Shown here: one piece after another, positions 1 to 5,913 of the stretch
How positions within the stretch are numbered: the stretch's first letter is position 1
How the letters are laid out: every line of letters begins with the position of its first letter
DNA from: Chlamydiia bacterium
Lineage (GTDB): Bacteria; Chlamydiota; Chlamydiia; Chlamydiales; Simkaniaceae
Length of the DNA stretch: 5,913 nt
Reading direction: 5' to 3'
Assembly (NCBI GenBank): GCA_020440405.1
Contig: JAGROF010000072.1
Location: 1 to 5,913, forward strand
The notes under the pieces: model-generated
The model's input: the letters and a program-made list of their open reading frames with translations, nothing else
Told to the model about the DNA's origin: nothing
Database searches by the model: none
Position numbers and translations under genes: made by a program

Positions 1-438
1 ATGAAAATGGAAAAGTTTGAGGTCAAACAAGAACATAAAGATACGGAAGGAAACCCGGAAATTAAAGGGAAACGTCGCCAAACGCAACAAGAAATCGCTT
101 ACCAAGATCCCCCCTCTGCTGCAAGAAAAGCCCGTGCTGTTGTCACAAACCCGACGCATATCGCTGTGGCTTTAGCCTATGATCCTGACGAAGACCCTGC
201 TCCCAAAATTCTCGTCATGGGGAAAGGAGTGACAGCAGAAAGCATTGTGAAAGTGGCTCTTGAAAATAATGTCCCAATTATGAGAAATGTTCCTTTAGCC
301 CAACTACTATACAATAAAGGAAAAATGGGACATTATATACCAGAAGAGACTTATGAAGCGATTGCTGAAGTGTTGAAATGGCTTGATACGATCGAAGCAA
401 CCGCTGAACCTGAATACAACGTCGACCTCTTCAAATAG
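1..438 (+). CDS. sctU: Type III secretion export-switch protein SctU (CdsU/YscU/FlhB family), C-terminal part only
   Basis: SctU is the inner-membrane autoprotease that switches the type III export apparatus between substrate classes. Only the last 145 residues are in the window, and they correspond to the cytoplasmic domain. The opening segment EVKQEHKDTEGNPEIKGKRR (residues 7-26) is the conserved linker helix after the last membrane span. The autocleavage motif NPTH is intact at residues 50-53 (bases 148-159), so cleavage between Asn50 and Pro51 is expected. The downstream MGKG, NVPIMRNVPLAQLLY and IPEETYEAIAEVL blocks are typical of the family. The ATG at base 1 is almost certainly an internal Met: family members are about 350-360 residues with four N-terminal membrane helices, all absent here. 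The TAG stop at 436-438 is followed 13 bases later by sctV. The family call is firm; the true start lies outside the window. Confidence 0.95.
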   Translation: MKMEKFEVKQEHKDTEGNPEIKGKRRQTQQEIAYQDPPSAARKARAVVTNPTHIAVALAYDPDEDPAPKILVMGKGVTAESIVKVALENNVPIMRNVPLAQLLYNKGKMGHYIPEETYEAIAEVLKWLDTIEATAEPEYNVDLFK

Positions 439-440
439 GA
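437..440 (+). promoter_or_regulatory. Weak ribosome binding site of sctV (AGGA)
   Basis: AGGA ends 11 bases before the ATG at 452 and overlaps the sctU stop codon. It is the only purine-rich Shine-Dalgarno-like tract in the 13-base gap, and the spacing is long. Translation of sctV may therefore lean on ribosomes finishing sctU. The ATG choice is supported by the N-terminal leader reaching the first membrane span at the usual distance. Confidence 0.45.
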
Positions 441-451
441 TAAGATAATAA

Positions 452-2575
452 ATGGCTAAATTTTCAAGGCTTTTTGGAAGTACCAAGTTTCTAGGACTGA
501 TCAACAAGTCCAGTGATGTCATCTTAGCTGCATTCATTATTATAATTATCGGGATGATCATCATTCCCGTTCCTCCCACTGTGATTGACATTATGATTGC
601 AATCAATATGAGTGCTGCGATCTGTCTGCTCATGGTTGCCCTCTATATCCAAAAAGCTGTTCACCTCTCCATTTTCCCTTCGATTCTTCTTGTTACAACG
701 CTTTTCCGATTGGGAATTGAAATCGCTGCGACCCGTCAAATTCTTCTTCATGCCGATGCGGGACATATCATCTTTGCCTTTGGAAACTTTGTGGTCGGGG
801 GAAACTTTATTGTCGGGGGGGTCATCTTCTTGATCATCACCATTGTCCAGTTCATTGTTGTCACAAAGGGTGCGGAACGTGTCGCTGAAGTTGCAGCCCG
901 CTTTACCTTGGATGCGATGCCCGGAAAACAGATGAGTATCGACGCAGATTTGCGCAGTGGAACCATTGATTCTAATCAAGCACGAGAACTTCGACTTGCG
1001 TTGCAAAAGGAAAGCCAGCTTTATGGTGCCATGGATGGTGCCATGAAATTCGTTAAAGGAGACGTCATTGCAGGGATTGTCATTGCTGTCATCAACATCG
1101 TTGGAGGACTGGTCATCGGGATGTTGATTCATAATATGTCTGCAATGCAATCGGCTAAAATTTATACCCTCCTTTCCATTGGGGAAGGTCTTGTCACGCA
1201 AATCCCCTCTTTGATGATTTCCCTCACAGCGGGTGTCGTCACTACACGTGTTTCAAGCGAGAAAAAAAATACCAACTTGGGGAAGGATATCTCCTCTCAA
1301 ATCTTCTCCCATTCCAAAGGGCTCATGCTGGCAGCCTGTGTGACATTTGGAATGTCCTGGCTTCAAGGCTTTCCAACATGGATCTTCTTACTTCTCACGG
1401 CGCTCTTTGCAGGAGTGGGACTTAAAAACCACTTCAAAGAAAAGAAACGCGCCGCCAAAGCCGCGTCAGGTACTGTAGGACCCGCAAGTGTGGAAACCGA
1501 CGTAGAAGGACATACAGTTGTAAGTGGCGGCCTCGATGACTATGCTCTCACTCTCCCTGTGATTTTAGAAACAGGAAAAGCCTTGTCTGGAATCATCCGT
1601 AAGGAGAAAGGAGGAACCACTTTCGTAGATGAGATGATTCCTAAGATGCGTCATGCCCTCTATCAAGATCTAGGGGTCCGCTTTCCCGGTGTCCATGTGC
1701 GCACCGAGTCGCCCATCCTCGAGCCGAGTGAATACTCGATCTCTCTCAATGAGGTCCCCATTGTCCGTGGACGGATCATGGAAGGCTCTGTTCTTACTAA
1801 TGAAACCGAAGAAACCCTCCGCCGTTACAACCTCCCTTTCACTCAATCAAAGAATGCGATTGGACAAGCCGCTCTATGGGTGGAAAACCGTTATGTAGAA
1901 GTCTTGAAAAAAGCAGGAATTAAATACTGGAAACCTCTTGATGTCATGATCTTGCACCTTTCGCAATTCTACAAAGGCCATGCGGCAGACTTTATCGGGA
2001 TTCAAGAAGTCCGCGCCATTTTGGAATTCTTGGAAAAGTCGTTCCCCGATTTGGTCAAAGAGGTTACCCGTTTAGTTCCTCTTCAAAAACTGACAGAGAT
2101 CTTCAGACGCCTTGTTCAAGAACAGGTTTCTATCAAAGACCTCCGTACGATCTTGGAGTCCTTAAGCGAATGGGCTCAAACAGAAAAAGATACGGTTCTT
2201 CTCACCGAGTATGTTCGCTCCTCCCTCAAACGGTACATCAGCTACAAGTACTCTTTGGGACAAACCGTTCTCTCTGTGTATCTTCTCGATCCTGAAATCG
2301 AAGATATGATCCGTGGTGCGATCAAACAAACCTCTGCCGGATCGTATCTTGCATTGGATCCTGACTCTGTCCAGCTGATCCTGCATGCAATGCGTGGAGT
2401 GATCGTTCCCACACCTCCAGGAGGACAACCTCCTGTCCTTCTAACAGCTATCGATGTACGCCGGTTTACACGCAAGCTGATCGAAGGAGATTTCCCCGAC
2501 CTTCCTGTCGTCTCCTACCAAGAAATTGTTCCTGAGGTCCGGATTCAACCCCTAGGCAGAATCCAACTCTCATGA
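452..2575 (+). CDS. sctV: Type III secretion export gate SctV (CdsV/LcrD/YscV, FHIPEP family)
   Basis: SctV is the large inner-membrane export-gate protein. In the family it forms a nonameric cytoplasmic ring that receives chaperone-substrate complexes and the gatekeeper. The protein has 707 residues, a normal full length. The N-terminal half has hydrophobic segments at about 22-40, 44-66, 74-84, 105-116, 119-137, 204-228, 288-304 and 308-324, consistent with the eight-span family topology. Between them lies the highly conserved FHIPEP region: RLGIEIAATR (86-95), FGNFVVGGNF (110-119) and TKGAERVAEVAARFTLDAMP (138-157), followed by GKQMSIDADL (158-167). A basic, poorly conserved linker (about 325-360) leads to the soluble domain (about 365-707), with IVRGRI (437-442) and PPGGQPPVLLTAIDVRRFTR (655-674). 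No frameshift or missing block was seen. It lies between sctU and copN. FlhA is the flagellar paralogue, but the neighbours favour the virulence system. Confidence 0.97.
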   Translation: MAKFSRLFGSTKFLGLINKSSDVILAAFIIIIIGMIIIPVPPTVIDIMIAINMSAAICLLMVALYIQKAVHLSIFPSILLVTTLFRLGIEIAATRQILLHADAGHIIFAFGNFVVGGNFIVGGVIFLIITIVQFIVVTKGAERVAEVAARFTLDAMPGKQMSIDADLRSGTIDSNQARELRLALQKESQLYGAMDGAMKFVKGDVIAGIVIAVINIVGGLVIGMLIHNMSAMQSAKIYTLLSIGEGLVTQIPSLMISLTAGVVTTRVSSEKKNTNLGKDISSQIFSHSKGLMLAACVTFGMSWLQGFPTWIFLLLTALFAGVGLKNHFKEKKRAAKAASGTVGPASVETDVEGHTVVSGGLDDYALTLPVILETGKALSGIIRKEKGGTTFVDEMIPKMRHALYQDLGVRFPGVHVRTESPILEPSEYSISLNEVPIVRGRIMEGSVLTNETEETLRRYNLPFTQSKNAIGQAALWVENRYVEVLKKAGIKYWKPLDVMILHLSQFYKGHAADFIGIQEVRAILEFLEKSFPDLVKEVTRLVPLQKLTEIFRRLVQEQVSIKDLRTILESLSEWAQTEKDTVLLTEYVRSSLKRYISYKYSLGQTVLSVYLLDPEIEDMIRGAIKQTSAGSYLALDPDSVQLILHAMRGVIVPTPPGGQPPVLLTAIDVRRFTRKLIEGDFPDLPVVSYQEIVPEVRIQPLGRIQLS

Positions 2576-2581
2576 TACAAT
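2553..2581 (+). promoter_or_regulatory. Candidate sigma70-type promoter for copN, overlapping the sctV stop codon
   Basis: A TACAAT box (2576-2581; 5 of 6 to TATAAT) is preceded by TG plus one base (2573-2575), an extended -10 that is also the sctV stop codon. TAGGCA (2553-2558; 4 of 6 to TTGACA) lies at an ideal 17-base spacing. Transcription would start near 2588, leaving a leader of about a dozen bases that still includes the AAAGGG ribosome site, which is tight. Such matches arise by chance, so this is a candidate only. It would let copN, the chaperone and malQ be expressed apart from sctU-sctV. Confidence 0.28.
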
Positions 2582-2587
2582 CAGGGG

Positions 2588-2593
2588 AAAGGG
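2588..2593 (+). promoter_or_regulatory. Ribosome binding site of copN (AAAGGG)
   Basis: A purine-rich tract, with GGGG at 2584-2587 followed by AAAGGG at 2588-2593, ends 6 bases before the ATG at 2600. It is the best-spaced Shine-Dalgarno-like site in the window and decides the copN start. It implies strong independent initiation, as expected for a gatekeeper needed in many copies. Confidence 0.6.
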
Positions 2594-2599
2594 TAAAAT

Positions 2600-3778
2600 A
2601 TGGCTGACGAACGAGTCCACGAAGTCTCAGGACTATCCAATGATGCTAGCATTCAACAAGCTAAGAAGGCTGAGCAAACCCAAAAACTCGCTCGTAGGGA
2701 AGCGCGCCAAGTGGGGAGTCAGGAGGATATTCAAGAAGCCGGGGAGATGATGATCTTCAACCCGCTGGCCATGAAAAAGAAGTTCGAGACGCTTAAGAAT
2801 AAGAGCCAGCCTCCCACAGAATCCTCAAAATCTCAAAAAACCGAAGAACAAAAAGAGGCTGAATCTGGAGAAACCTCTGCTGTCGAAGAGCTTGCTGAAG
2901 ACTATTATCAACGCAATCCCGAACTCCAAAAGAAAACGCTGACCAATCTCTTTAAAGAGATGAAACCCAATGATTCTCATGACGAAATCTTAAGCAAGCT
3001 CCAAAAAACTTACACCGACAAAGCCCTTGCTGATGAAGCGATCGACTTCCTCATTGAAGTCTCTAAGAATAAAGAAGAAGTTAAACAAAAATACATCAAG
3101 GTCAAAGAAGACTTCAATGCCCAGTTTGGACGAGAGATCCAGGCAGGGAGAAACATCGGCGTCCAGGCCCGCGCCTTTGCCGAGAAAGGGCTCGGAAGCC
3201 CCACGGCTCTTCGGGATCTTTATCGAGAAGTCACCGGAAATCCCCGCTCTCCCCACCGCCTTTTTGAAGAGCTCACACAAAAGTTTAAGTTCTCTGACAT
3301 GAAGAACATTATCGACTTCATTCTCCATTCCTTGGGAACCGATATGAAAGCAAAAGGGCCTTCGATTTCCCGCGCAGAACTGCAACGCCTCTTTGGAGAA
3401 GCACGAACGATGCAAGCCATCTTAGGCGTTTTCCGCTTTTTCTTTGGACGGATGAATTTGATCAAAGGACAATTCGACAGGTACGACCTCACCATGCCTA
3501 GCCGGATCAACTTTGAAGCCCTTGCTCGTCTCTTGATGAAGCTCTTGCAAGAGCGGTACCCTACTCCTGATAAGATCTTAAAGTTGTCTTTTGCTCTAGG
3601 AATCGCCGAAGAGCTTGCTGCGCAAATTGTCATCTACACACAATACCGTGATGCCATGCGCCACATCTCTCCCAAACTTTTCAAATCGGAACGCCACCGT
3701 CAAGAACTGCTTATGGCTTTGATGGAAACTCTAAGCGACCTAGAAGACGAACTCAACGAGGAAGACGAGGAAGAATAG
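2600..3778 (+). CDS. copN: Type III secretion gatekeeper CopN (SctW; YopN-TyeA/HrpJ-like)
   Basis: CopN is the chlamydial gatekeeper. It blocks export of later substrates by docking at the export gate, and is itself secreted on host contact; in Chlamydia it is also an effector acting on host microtubules. This 392-residue protein has the expected single-chain layout, joining the YopN-like and TyeA-like parts that are separate in Yersinia. Residues 1-50 are polar and Gln/Ala/Lys-rich, fitting a secretion signal and chaperone-binding zone. MIFNPLAMKKKFETL (51-65) resembles the conserved start of the HrpJ-type region. Residues 66-98 are a low-complexity Lys/Glu/Ser/Gln linker. A helical HrpJ-like body spans about 95-290 and a TyeA-like helical domain about 300-380. 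The last residues form an acidic tail rich in Glu and Asp. Its place between sctV and a chaperone gene supports the call. Domain limits are estimates, and microtubule activity cannot be inferred from sequence. Confidence 0.92.
   Translation: MADERVHEVSGLSNDASIQQAKKAEQTQKLARREARQVGSQEDIQEAGEMMIFNPLAMKKKFETLKNKSQPPTESSKSQKTEEQKEAESGETSAVEELAEDYYQRNPELQKKTLTNLFKEMKPNDSHDEILSKLQKTYTDKALADEAIDFLIEVSKNKEEVKQKYIKVKEDFNAQFGREIQAGRNIGVQARAFAEKGLGSPTALRDLYREVTGNPRSPHRLFEELTQKFKFSDMKNIIDFILHSLGTDMKAKGPSISRAELQRLFGEARTMQAILGVFRFFFGRMNLIKGQFDRYDLTMPSRINFEALARLLMKLLQERYPTPDKILKLSFALGIAEELAAQIVIYTQYRDAMRHISPKLFKSERHRQELLMALMETLSDLEDELNEEDEEE
3767..3773 (+). promoter_or_regulatory. Ribosome binding site of the chaperone gene, embedded in copN acidic-tail codons
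   Basis: GAGGAAG lies inside the last Asp/Glu codons of copN and precedes the chaperone ATG at 3783, with its GAGG core ending 12 bases upstream. Only 4 bases separate the copN stop (3776-3778) from that ATG. The long spacing suggests a weak site helped by ribosomes terminating on copN, which would couple gatekeeper and chaperone synthesis. Confidence 0.45.
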
Positions 3779-3782
3779 TCTC

Positions 3783-4232
3783 ATGGATCGTTTTCAAGAA
3801 ATTCTCTGGGACCTTGGCGAACTTATTGAACTCCCCTTGCACATCGACAAAAACCACGCCTGCAACATTCTCCTGGATGATAAGCTCGAAATCCAACTTC
3901 AAATGGATACTCATGAGGAAAACCTGATTGTCTGGGCATTTATCCACGAGATCCCTCCAGGACGCTTCCGTGAAAATGTCCTTAAAGATGCCCTGAAGTT
4001 CAATGCGACCTATCATCCTTTTGGCTCTTTGGCTTTTTATGAAAAGAAAAGCATGTTGATCCTCCACCAATTTGTCCCTGCAGAAAAGCTCTCGGGAGAA
4101 AAGCTGATGGAAAAGCTCGAAGAATTTATCGAAGAAGCCGATGAGTGGCGCGTAGCGATTGAGAAGGGAGGCTCCTCTCCTGCAAAATACCATAGTTCAG
4201 ATGCTAAACCCCCTCCTTTTATGAAACCATGA
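3783..4232 (+). CDS. scc1: Class I type III secretion chaperone (Scc1/SycE-like), probable CopN chaperone
   Basis: This is a small acidic cytoplasmic protein of 149 residues, the usual size of the CesT/SycE class of dimeric chaperones, which bind the N-terminal region of one secreted partner and keep it export-ready. The sequence follows the alternating helix-strand pattern of that fold: an opening amphipathic helix (FQEILWDLGELIEL, 4-17), strands around NILLDDKLEIQLQMD (28-42) and NLIVWAFIHEIP (47-58), a middle helix (FRENVLKDALKFNAT, 63-77), a strand pair (FGSLAFYEKKSMLILHQFVP, 80-99) and a C-terminal helix (GEKLMEKLEEFIEEADEWRV, 105-124). The tail (about 127-149) is Ser/Pro/Lys-rich and likely disordered. 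In Chlamydia, Scc1 together with Scc4 binds CopN, and its gene follows copN as here. Partner assignment rests mainly on position, because these chaperones diverge fast. The end overlaps the malQ start by four bases. Confidence 0.85.
   Translation: MDRFQEILWDLGELIELPLHIDKNHACNILLDDKLEIQLQMDTHEENLIVWAFIHEIPPGRFRENVLKDALKFNATYHPFGSLAFYEKKSMLILHQFVPAEKLSGEKLMEKLEEFIEEADEWRVAIEKGGSSPAKYHSSDAKPPPFMKP
4229..4232 (+). promoter_or_regulatory. ATGA stop-start overlap coupling malQ to the chaperone gene
   Basis: The malQ ATG (4229-4231) overlaps the chaperone TGA (4230-4232). The bases just upstream are pyrimidine-rich (4209-4220) and offer no Shine-Dalgarno site, so malQ translation most likely depends on ribosomes terminating at the chaperone stop. 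The start is supported by protein sequence: the conserved MalQ core opens at residues 19-30, shortly after this Met. Confidence 0.6.
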
Positions 4233-5746
4233 GTGCTGCTACCGAAAAAGCCTGGCAAAATGTGGGCAAGAGACACCACCATGGCATTCAAGTCCCTTTG
4301 TTATCTTTGCGCACGGAAAAAAGTTGTGGGAATGGAGAGTTTCTCGATCTTTTGCCCCTCATTGACTGGCTCTCCTCTATAGGAATGGATGTCCTGCAGC
4401 TTTTGCCCCTCAACGACTCTGCTCTTGATCCAAGCCCCTACAATGCAATATCTTCTACAGCACTTCATCCGATCTACCTTAGCTTGCATGCCCTCCCCTA
4501 TGCTACCGACTTAGACCCTTTCCGCATATACAATGAGACAAAACGGGTCGCTTATCGCGAGGTTTTAGAGCTCAAGCTTGCCTATCTAAAAACGTACATT
4601 GCAAAACATCAAGATACCATTCAAGCAAACCCCGAATACCTTGCTTTTATTCAGAAAAGCCCCCATTTAATTGATTATGCTCTCTATAAGTCCTTACAAG
4701 AAAAGCATCATGGTAAGGCATGGATAAAATGGCCTCGAGCTGATCAATTGAAACAACATCCCCTTGATGAAGAAGCCATTTTTCACCTCATGGTCCAATT
4801 TCTTTGTCACGAGCAACTCAAAACAGTCAAAGCACGTGCCGAAAAAAAAGGCATTCTTTTAAAAGGGGACATTCCTATCCTCATTAGTCCCGATAGTGCA
4901 GACGTCTGGGCCCACCAAGAATTTTTTGACCTCTCCAAGACTGCAGGGAGCCCTCCCAACCCCTTCGATCCTCCAGGACAGAACTGGAAATTTCCTCTCT
5001 ATAACTGGAAAGCTATGGAAGAAAACCATTTCGAATGGTGGCGAAAGCGGATTGAGATAGCCACAAACTATTTTCATTTATACCGCGTCGACCATATCCT
5101 CGGTTTTTTTCGCATTTGGGCAATTCCTCATGGAAAGACGCCCTCAGAAGGACACTTTATTCCTCAAGATCTAGGACTCATGAAAGCTCAAGGGGAAAAG
5201 CTTCTCAGTACCCTTGCCTCTTTTTCTGAAATGCTCCCTATTGGGGAAGATATTGGAGATCCCCCTCCTTTTGTTCGCACAAGCATGAACGATCTTGGCA
5301 TCCCAGGAACCAAAATTTTCCGCTATTGCCGAAATTGGAAAACCGACCACTCCTTCATTCCTTTTGAAGACTATCCTCCCTGTAGTATTGCCTCTGTTTC
5401 CACCCATGACCTGGAGCCCCTTCCCCTTTGGTGGCGCAATCACCCCGATGCAGCAGAGGACTTTGCTCATTTCAAAGGATGGACCTATCAAAAACAACTT
5501 TCCTTAAAACACCACGAAGAGATTCTCCGGGATATCCACCATTGTGGCAGTCTCTTCCATGTCAATCTCTTGCAAGAATACCTCGCCTTGATGCCTGAAC
5601 TGACCTGGGATAACCCCCAAGATGAACAAATCAATATCCCCGGAACTGAATCTGATTTCAACTGGACCTACCGCTACAAACTTCCCCTCGAAACCCTCAC
5701 CCGCCATACGGCTCTAAAAAAACAACTCCGCCACCTCATCGATTGA
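4229..5746 (+). CDS. malQ: 4-alpha-glucanotransferase (amylomaltase, MalQ; GH77)
   Basis: MalQ disproportionates alpha-1,4-glucans, moving a glucan segment from one chain to another. It works with the glycogen-handling enzymes in the cytoplasm. The 505 residues are a normal length for the compact form. N-terminal blocks are typical of GH77: PLLSLRTEKSCGNGEFLDLL (23-42), LQLLPLNDS (56-64), SPYNAISSTALHPIYLSL (69-86). The substrate-site region runs through LKGDIPILISPDSADVWAHQ (211-230), with PPNPFDPPGQNW (242-253). All three catalytic acids appear intact: the nucleophile Asp288 in YRVDHILGFFR, the acid/base Glu340 in GEDIG and Asp394 in STHD. PGTKIF (359-364) and a C-terminal NIPGT (469-473) also match the family. 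No frameshift was found. It is translationally coupled to the preceding chaperone gene. Its presence at the end of a secretion operon matches the chlamydial order; whether MalQ itself is secreted cannot be read from the sequence. Confidence 0.96.
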   Translation: MSAATEKAWQNVGKRHHHGIQVPLLSLRTEKSCGNGEFLDLLPLIDWLSSIGMDVLQLLPLNDSALDPSPYNAISSTALHPIYLSLHALPYATDLDPFRIYNETKRVAYREVLELKLAYLKTYIAKHQDTIQANPEYLAFIQKSPHLIDYALYKSLQEKHHGKAWIKWPRADQLKQHPLDEEAIFHLMVQFLCHEQLKTVKARAEKKGILLKGDIPILISPDSADVWAHQEFFDLSKTAGSPPNPFDPPGQNWKFPLYNWKAMEENHFEWWRKRIEIATNYFHLYRVDHILGFFRIWAIPHGKTPSEGHFIPQDLGLMKAQGEKLLSTLASFSEMLPIGEDIGDPPPFVRTSMNDLGIPGTKIFRYCRNWKTDHSFIPFEDYPPCSIASVSTHDLEPLPLWWRNHPDAAEDFAHFKGWTYQKQLSLKHHEEILRDIHHCGSLFHVNLLQEYLALMPELTWDNPQDEQINIPGTESDFNWTYRYKLPLETLTRHTALKKQLRHLID

Positions 5747-5761
5747 TCTCTACACGAACCT

Positions 5762-5913
5762 ATCCAGTATTAAAGATATTTTTTTATTCCACGCTTTTTG
5801 GCATCTTTTTCCTTTTCATTTTGCCCCCTTGTCTCATGGACAATGTGGTCAAAATGAAAAGAAAAAATCTGCTCAAAAACCGAAGAAATCAAATAAATCC
5901 TTTAATACTGGAT
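5762..5913. repeat. 152-base near-palindrome (MITE-like foldback element) after malQ
   Basis: The left arm (5762-5833) and the reverse complement of the right arm (5839-5913) match at 59 of 72 aligned positions with three single-base gaps. The outermost 14 bases are perfect (ATCCAGTATTAAAG at 5762-5775; CTTTAATACTGGAT at 5900-5913). An inner 12-base block is also perfect (CTTTTCATTTTG at 5812-5823; CAAAATGAAAAG at 5850-5861), as is the tip, TTGTC (5829-5833) with GACAA (5839-5843), closing on the loop TCATG (5834-5838). It has about 31% G+C (48 of 153 bases from 5761), clearly lower than the genes. It is far longer than a simple terminator and lacks a G+C-rich stem. Size, symmetry and lack of a gene fit a miniature inverted-repeat element. 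No transposase or second copy is in view, so a mobile origin is inference. If transcribed from malQ it would fold into one long hairpin. Confidence 0.72.

Larger units (their letters stand above)
1..5746 (+). other. Type III secretion operon sctU-sctV-copN-scc1-malQ
   Basis: Five genes run in the same direction with gaps of 13, 24 and 4 bases and a final 4-base overlap. No terminator-like hairpin with a T-run was seen between them. This supports one transcript, possibly with an extra start before copN. The order brings together the export switch, the gate, the gatekeeper and its chaperone, which interact physically in characterised systems, followed by one metabolic gene. The promoter of the full unit lies before the window. 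Confidence 0.75.

Noticed and set aside
1..3. The ATG at base 1 as the real start of a short gene.
   Set aside because: The encoded protein begins in the middle of the SctU family, immediately after the expected last membrane helix, so the gene is cut by the window edge rather than being a short stand-alone gene.
422..449. TCGACC, 16 bases, GATAAT before sctV as a promoter.
   Set aside because: Transcription would begin inside or after the sctV start codon, so it could not serve that gene; the -35 match is also weak.
1023..1045. An 11-base direct repeat ATGGTGCCATG at 1023-1033 and 1035-1045.
   Set aside because: It encodes GAMDGAM, which is part of a conserved motif of the SctV/FlhA family (YGAMDGAMKF), so protein constraint explains it.
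524..1201. A long open frame on the minus strand opposite sctV (225 codons).
   Set aside because: It mirrors the hydrophobic coding of sctV, has a low-complexity Asn/Asp-rich translation with no recognisable domain, and overlaps a certain gene completely.
5775..5790. The T-run at 5779-5785 as the tail of an intrinsic terminator for malQ.
   Set aside because: There is no G+C-rich hairpin in the bases just before it (5747-5774); the T-run is part of the left arm of the large foldback.
5836..5913. An open frame starting ATG at 5836 and running to the window end (begins MDNVVKMKRK).
   Set aside because: It has no ribosome site, starts in the loop of the foldback and is made of the A-rich right arm, so its openness is explained by base composition. 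The mirrored left arm does not preserve the reading frame. It could be reconsidered if it continues far beyond 5913.

Overview
The window looks like a chromosomal segment of a Chlamydiae bacterium, probably a chlamydia-related ('environmental') lineage rather than Chlamydia itself. The reason is gene content and order: sctU (cdsU), sctV (cdsV/lcrD), sctW (copN), a class I type III chaperone (scc1/sycE) and malQ in one tight co-directional block. I know this order, with a glycogen enzyme at the end of a type III secretion cluster, from Chlamydiae. Spot counts give roughly 40-60% G+C in the genes. Genus and species cannot be fixed from what is visible.

Layout: positions 1-438 are the 3' end of the export-switch gene sctU; its membrane part lies before the window. 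Positions 452-2575 are a complete export-gate gene sctV. Positions 2600-3778 are the gatekeeper copN, 3783-4232 its probable chaperone, and 4229-5746 the 4-alpha-glucanotransferase malQ. All are on the + strand, with gaps of 13, 24 and 4 bases and finally a 4-base ATGA overlap, so they read as one operon. Only the 24-base gap before copN has a plausible internal promoter. The products fit together: SctU and SctV are parts of the inner-membrane export apparatus, CopN plugs it until host contact, and the chaperone holds CopN. MalQ is metabolic and shares transcription and translation with the chaperone.

Positions 5747-5913 hold no convincing gene but carry the most unusual structure here. A 152-base, about 31% G+C near-palindrome (5762-5913) has two arms that match at 59 of 72 aligned positions, with perfect 14-base ends and a 5-base loop. 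It looks like a miniature inverted-repeat (foldback) element sitting just after malQ, and it reaches the very last base of the window. The coding part is otherwise an ordinary, conserved chlamydial secretion locus; I found no sign of a new multi-gene system.
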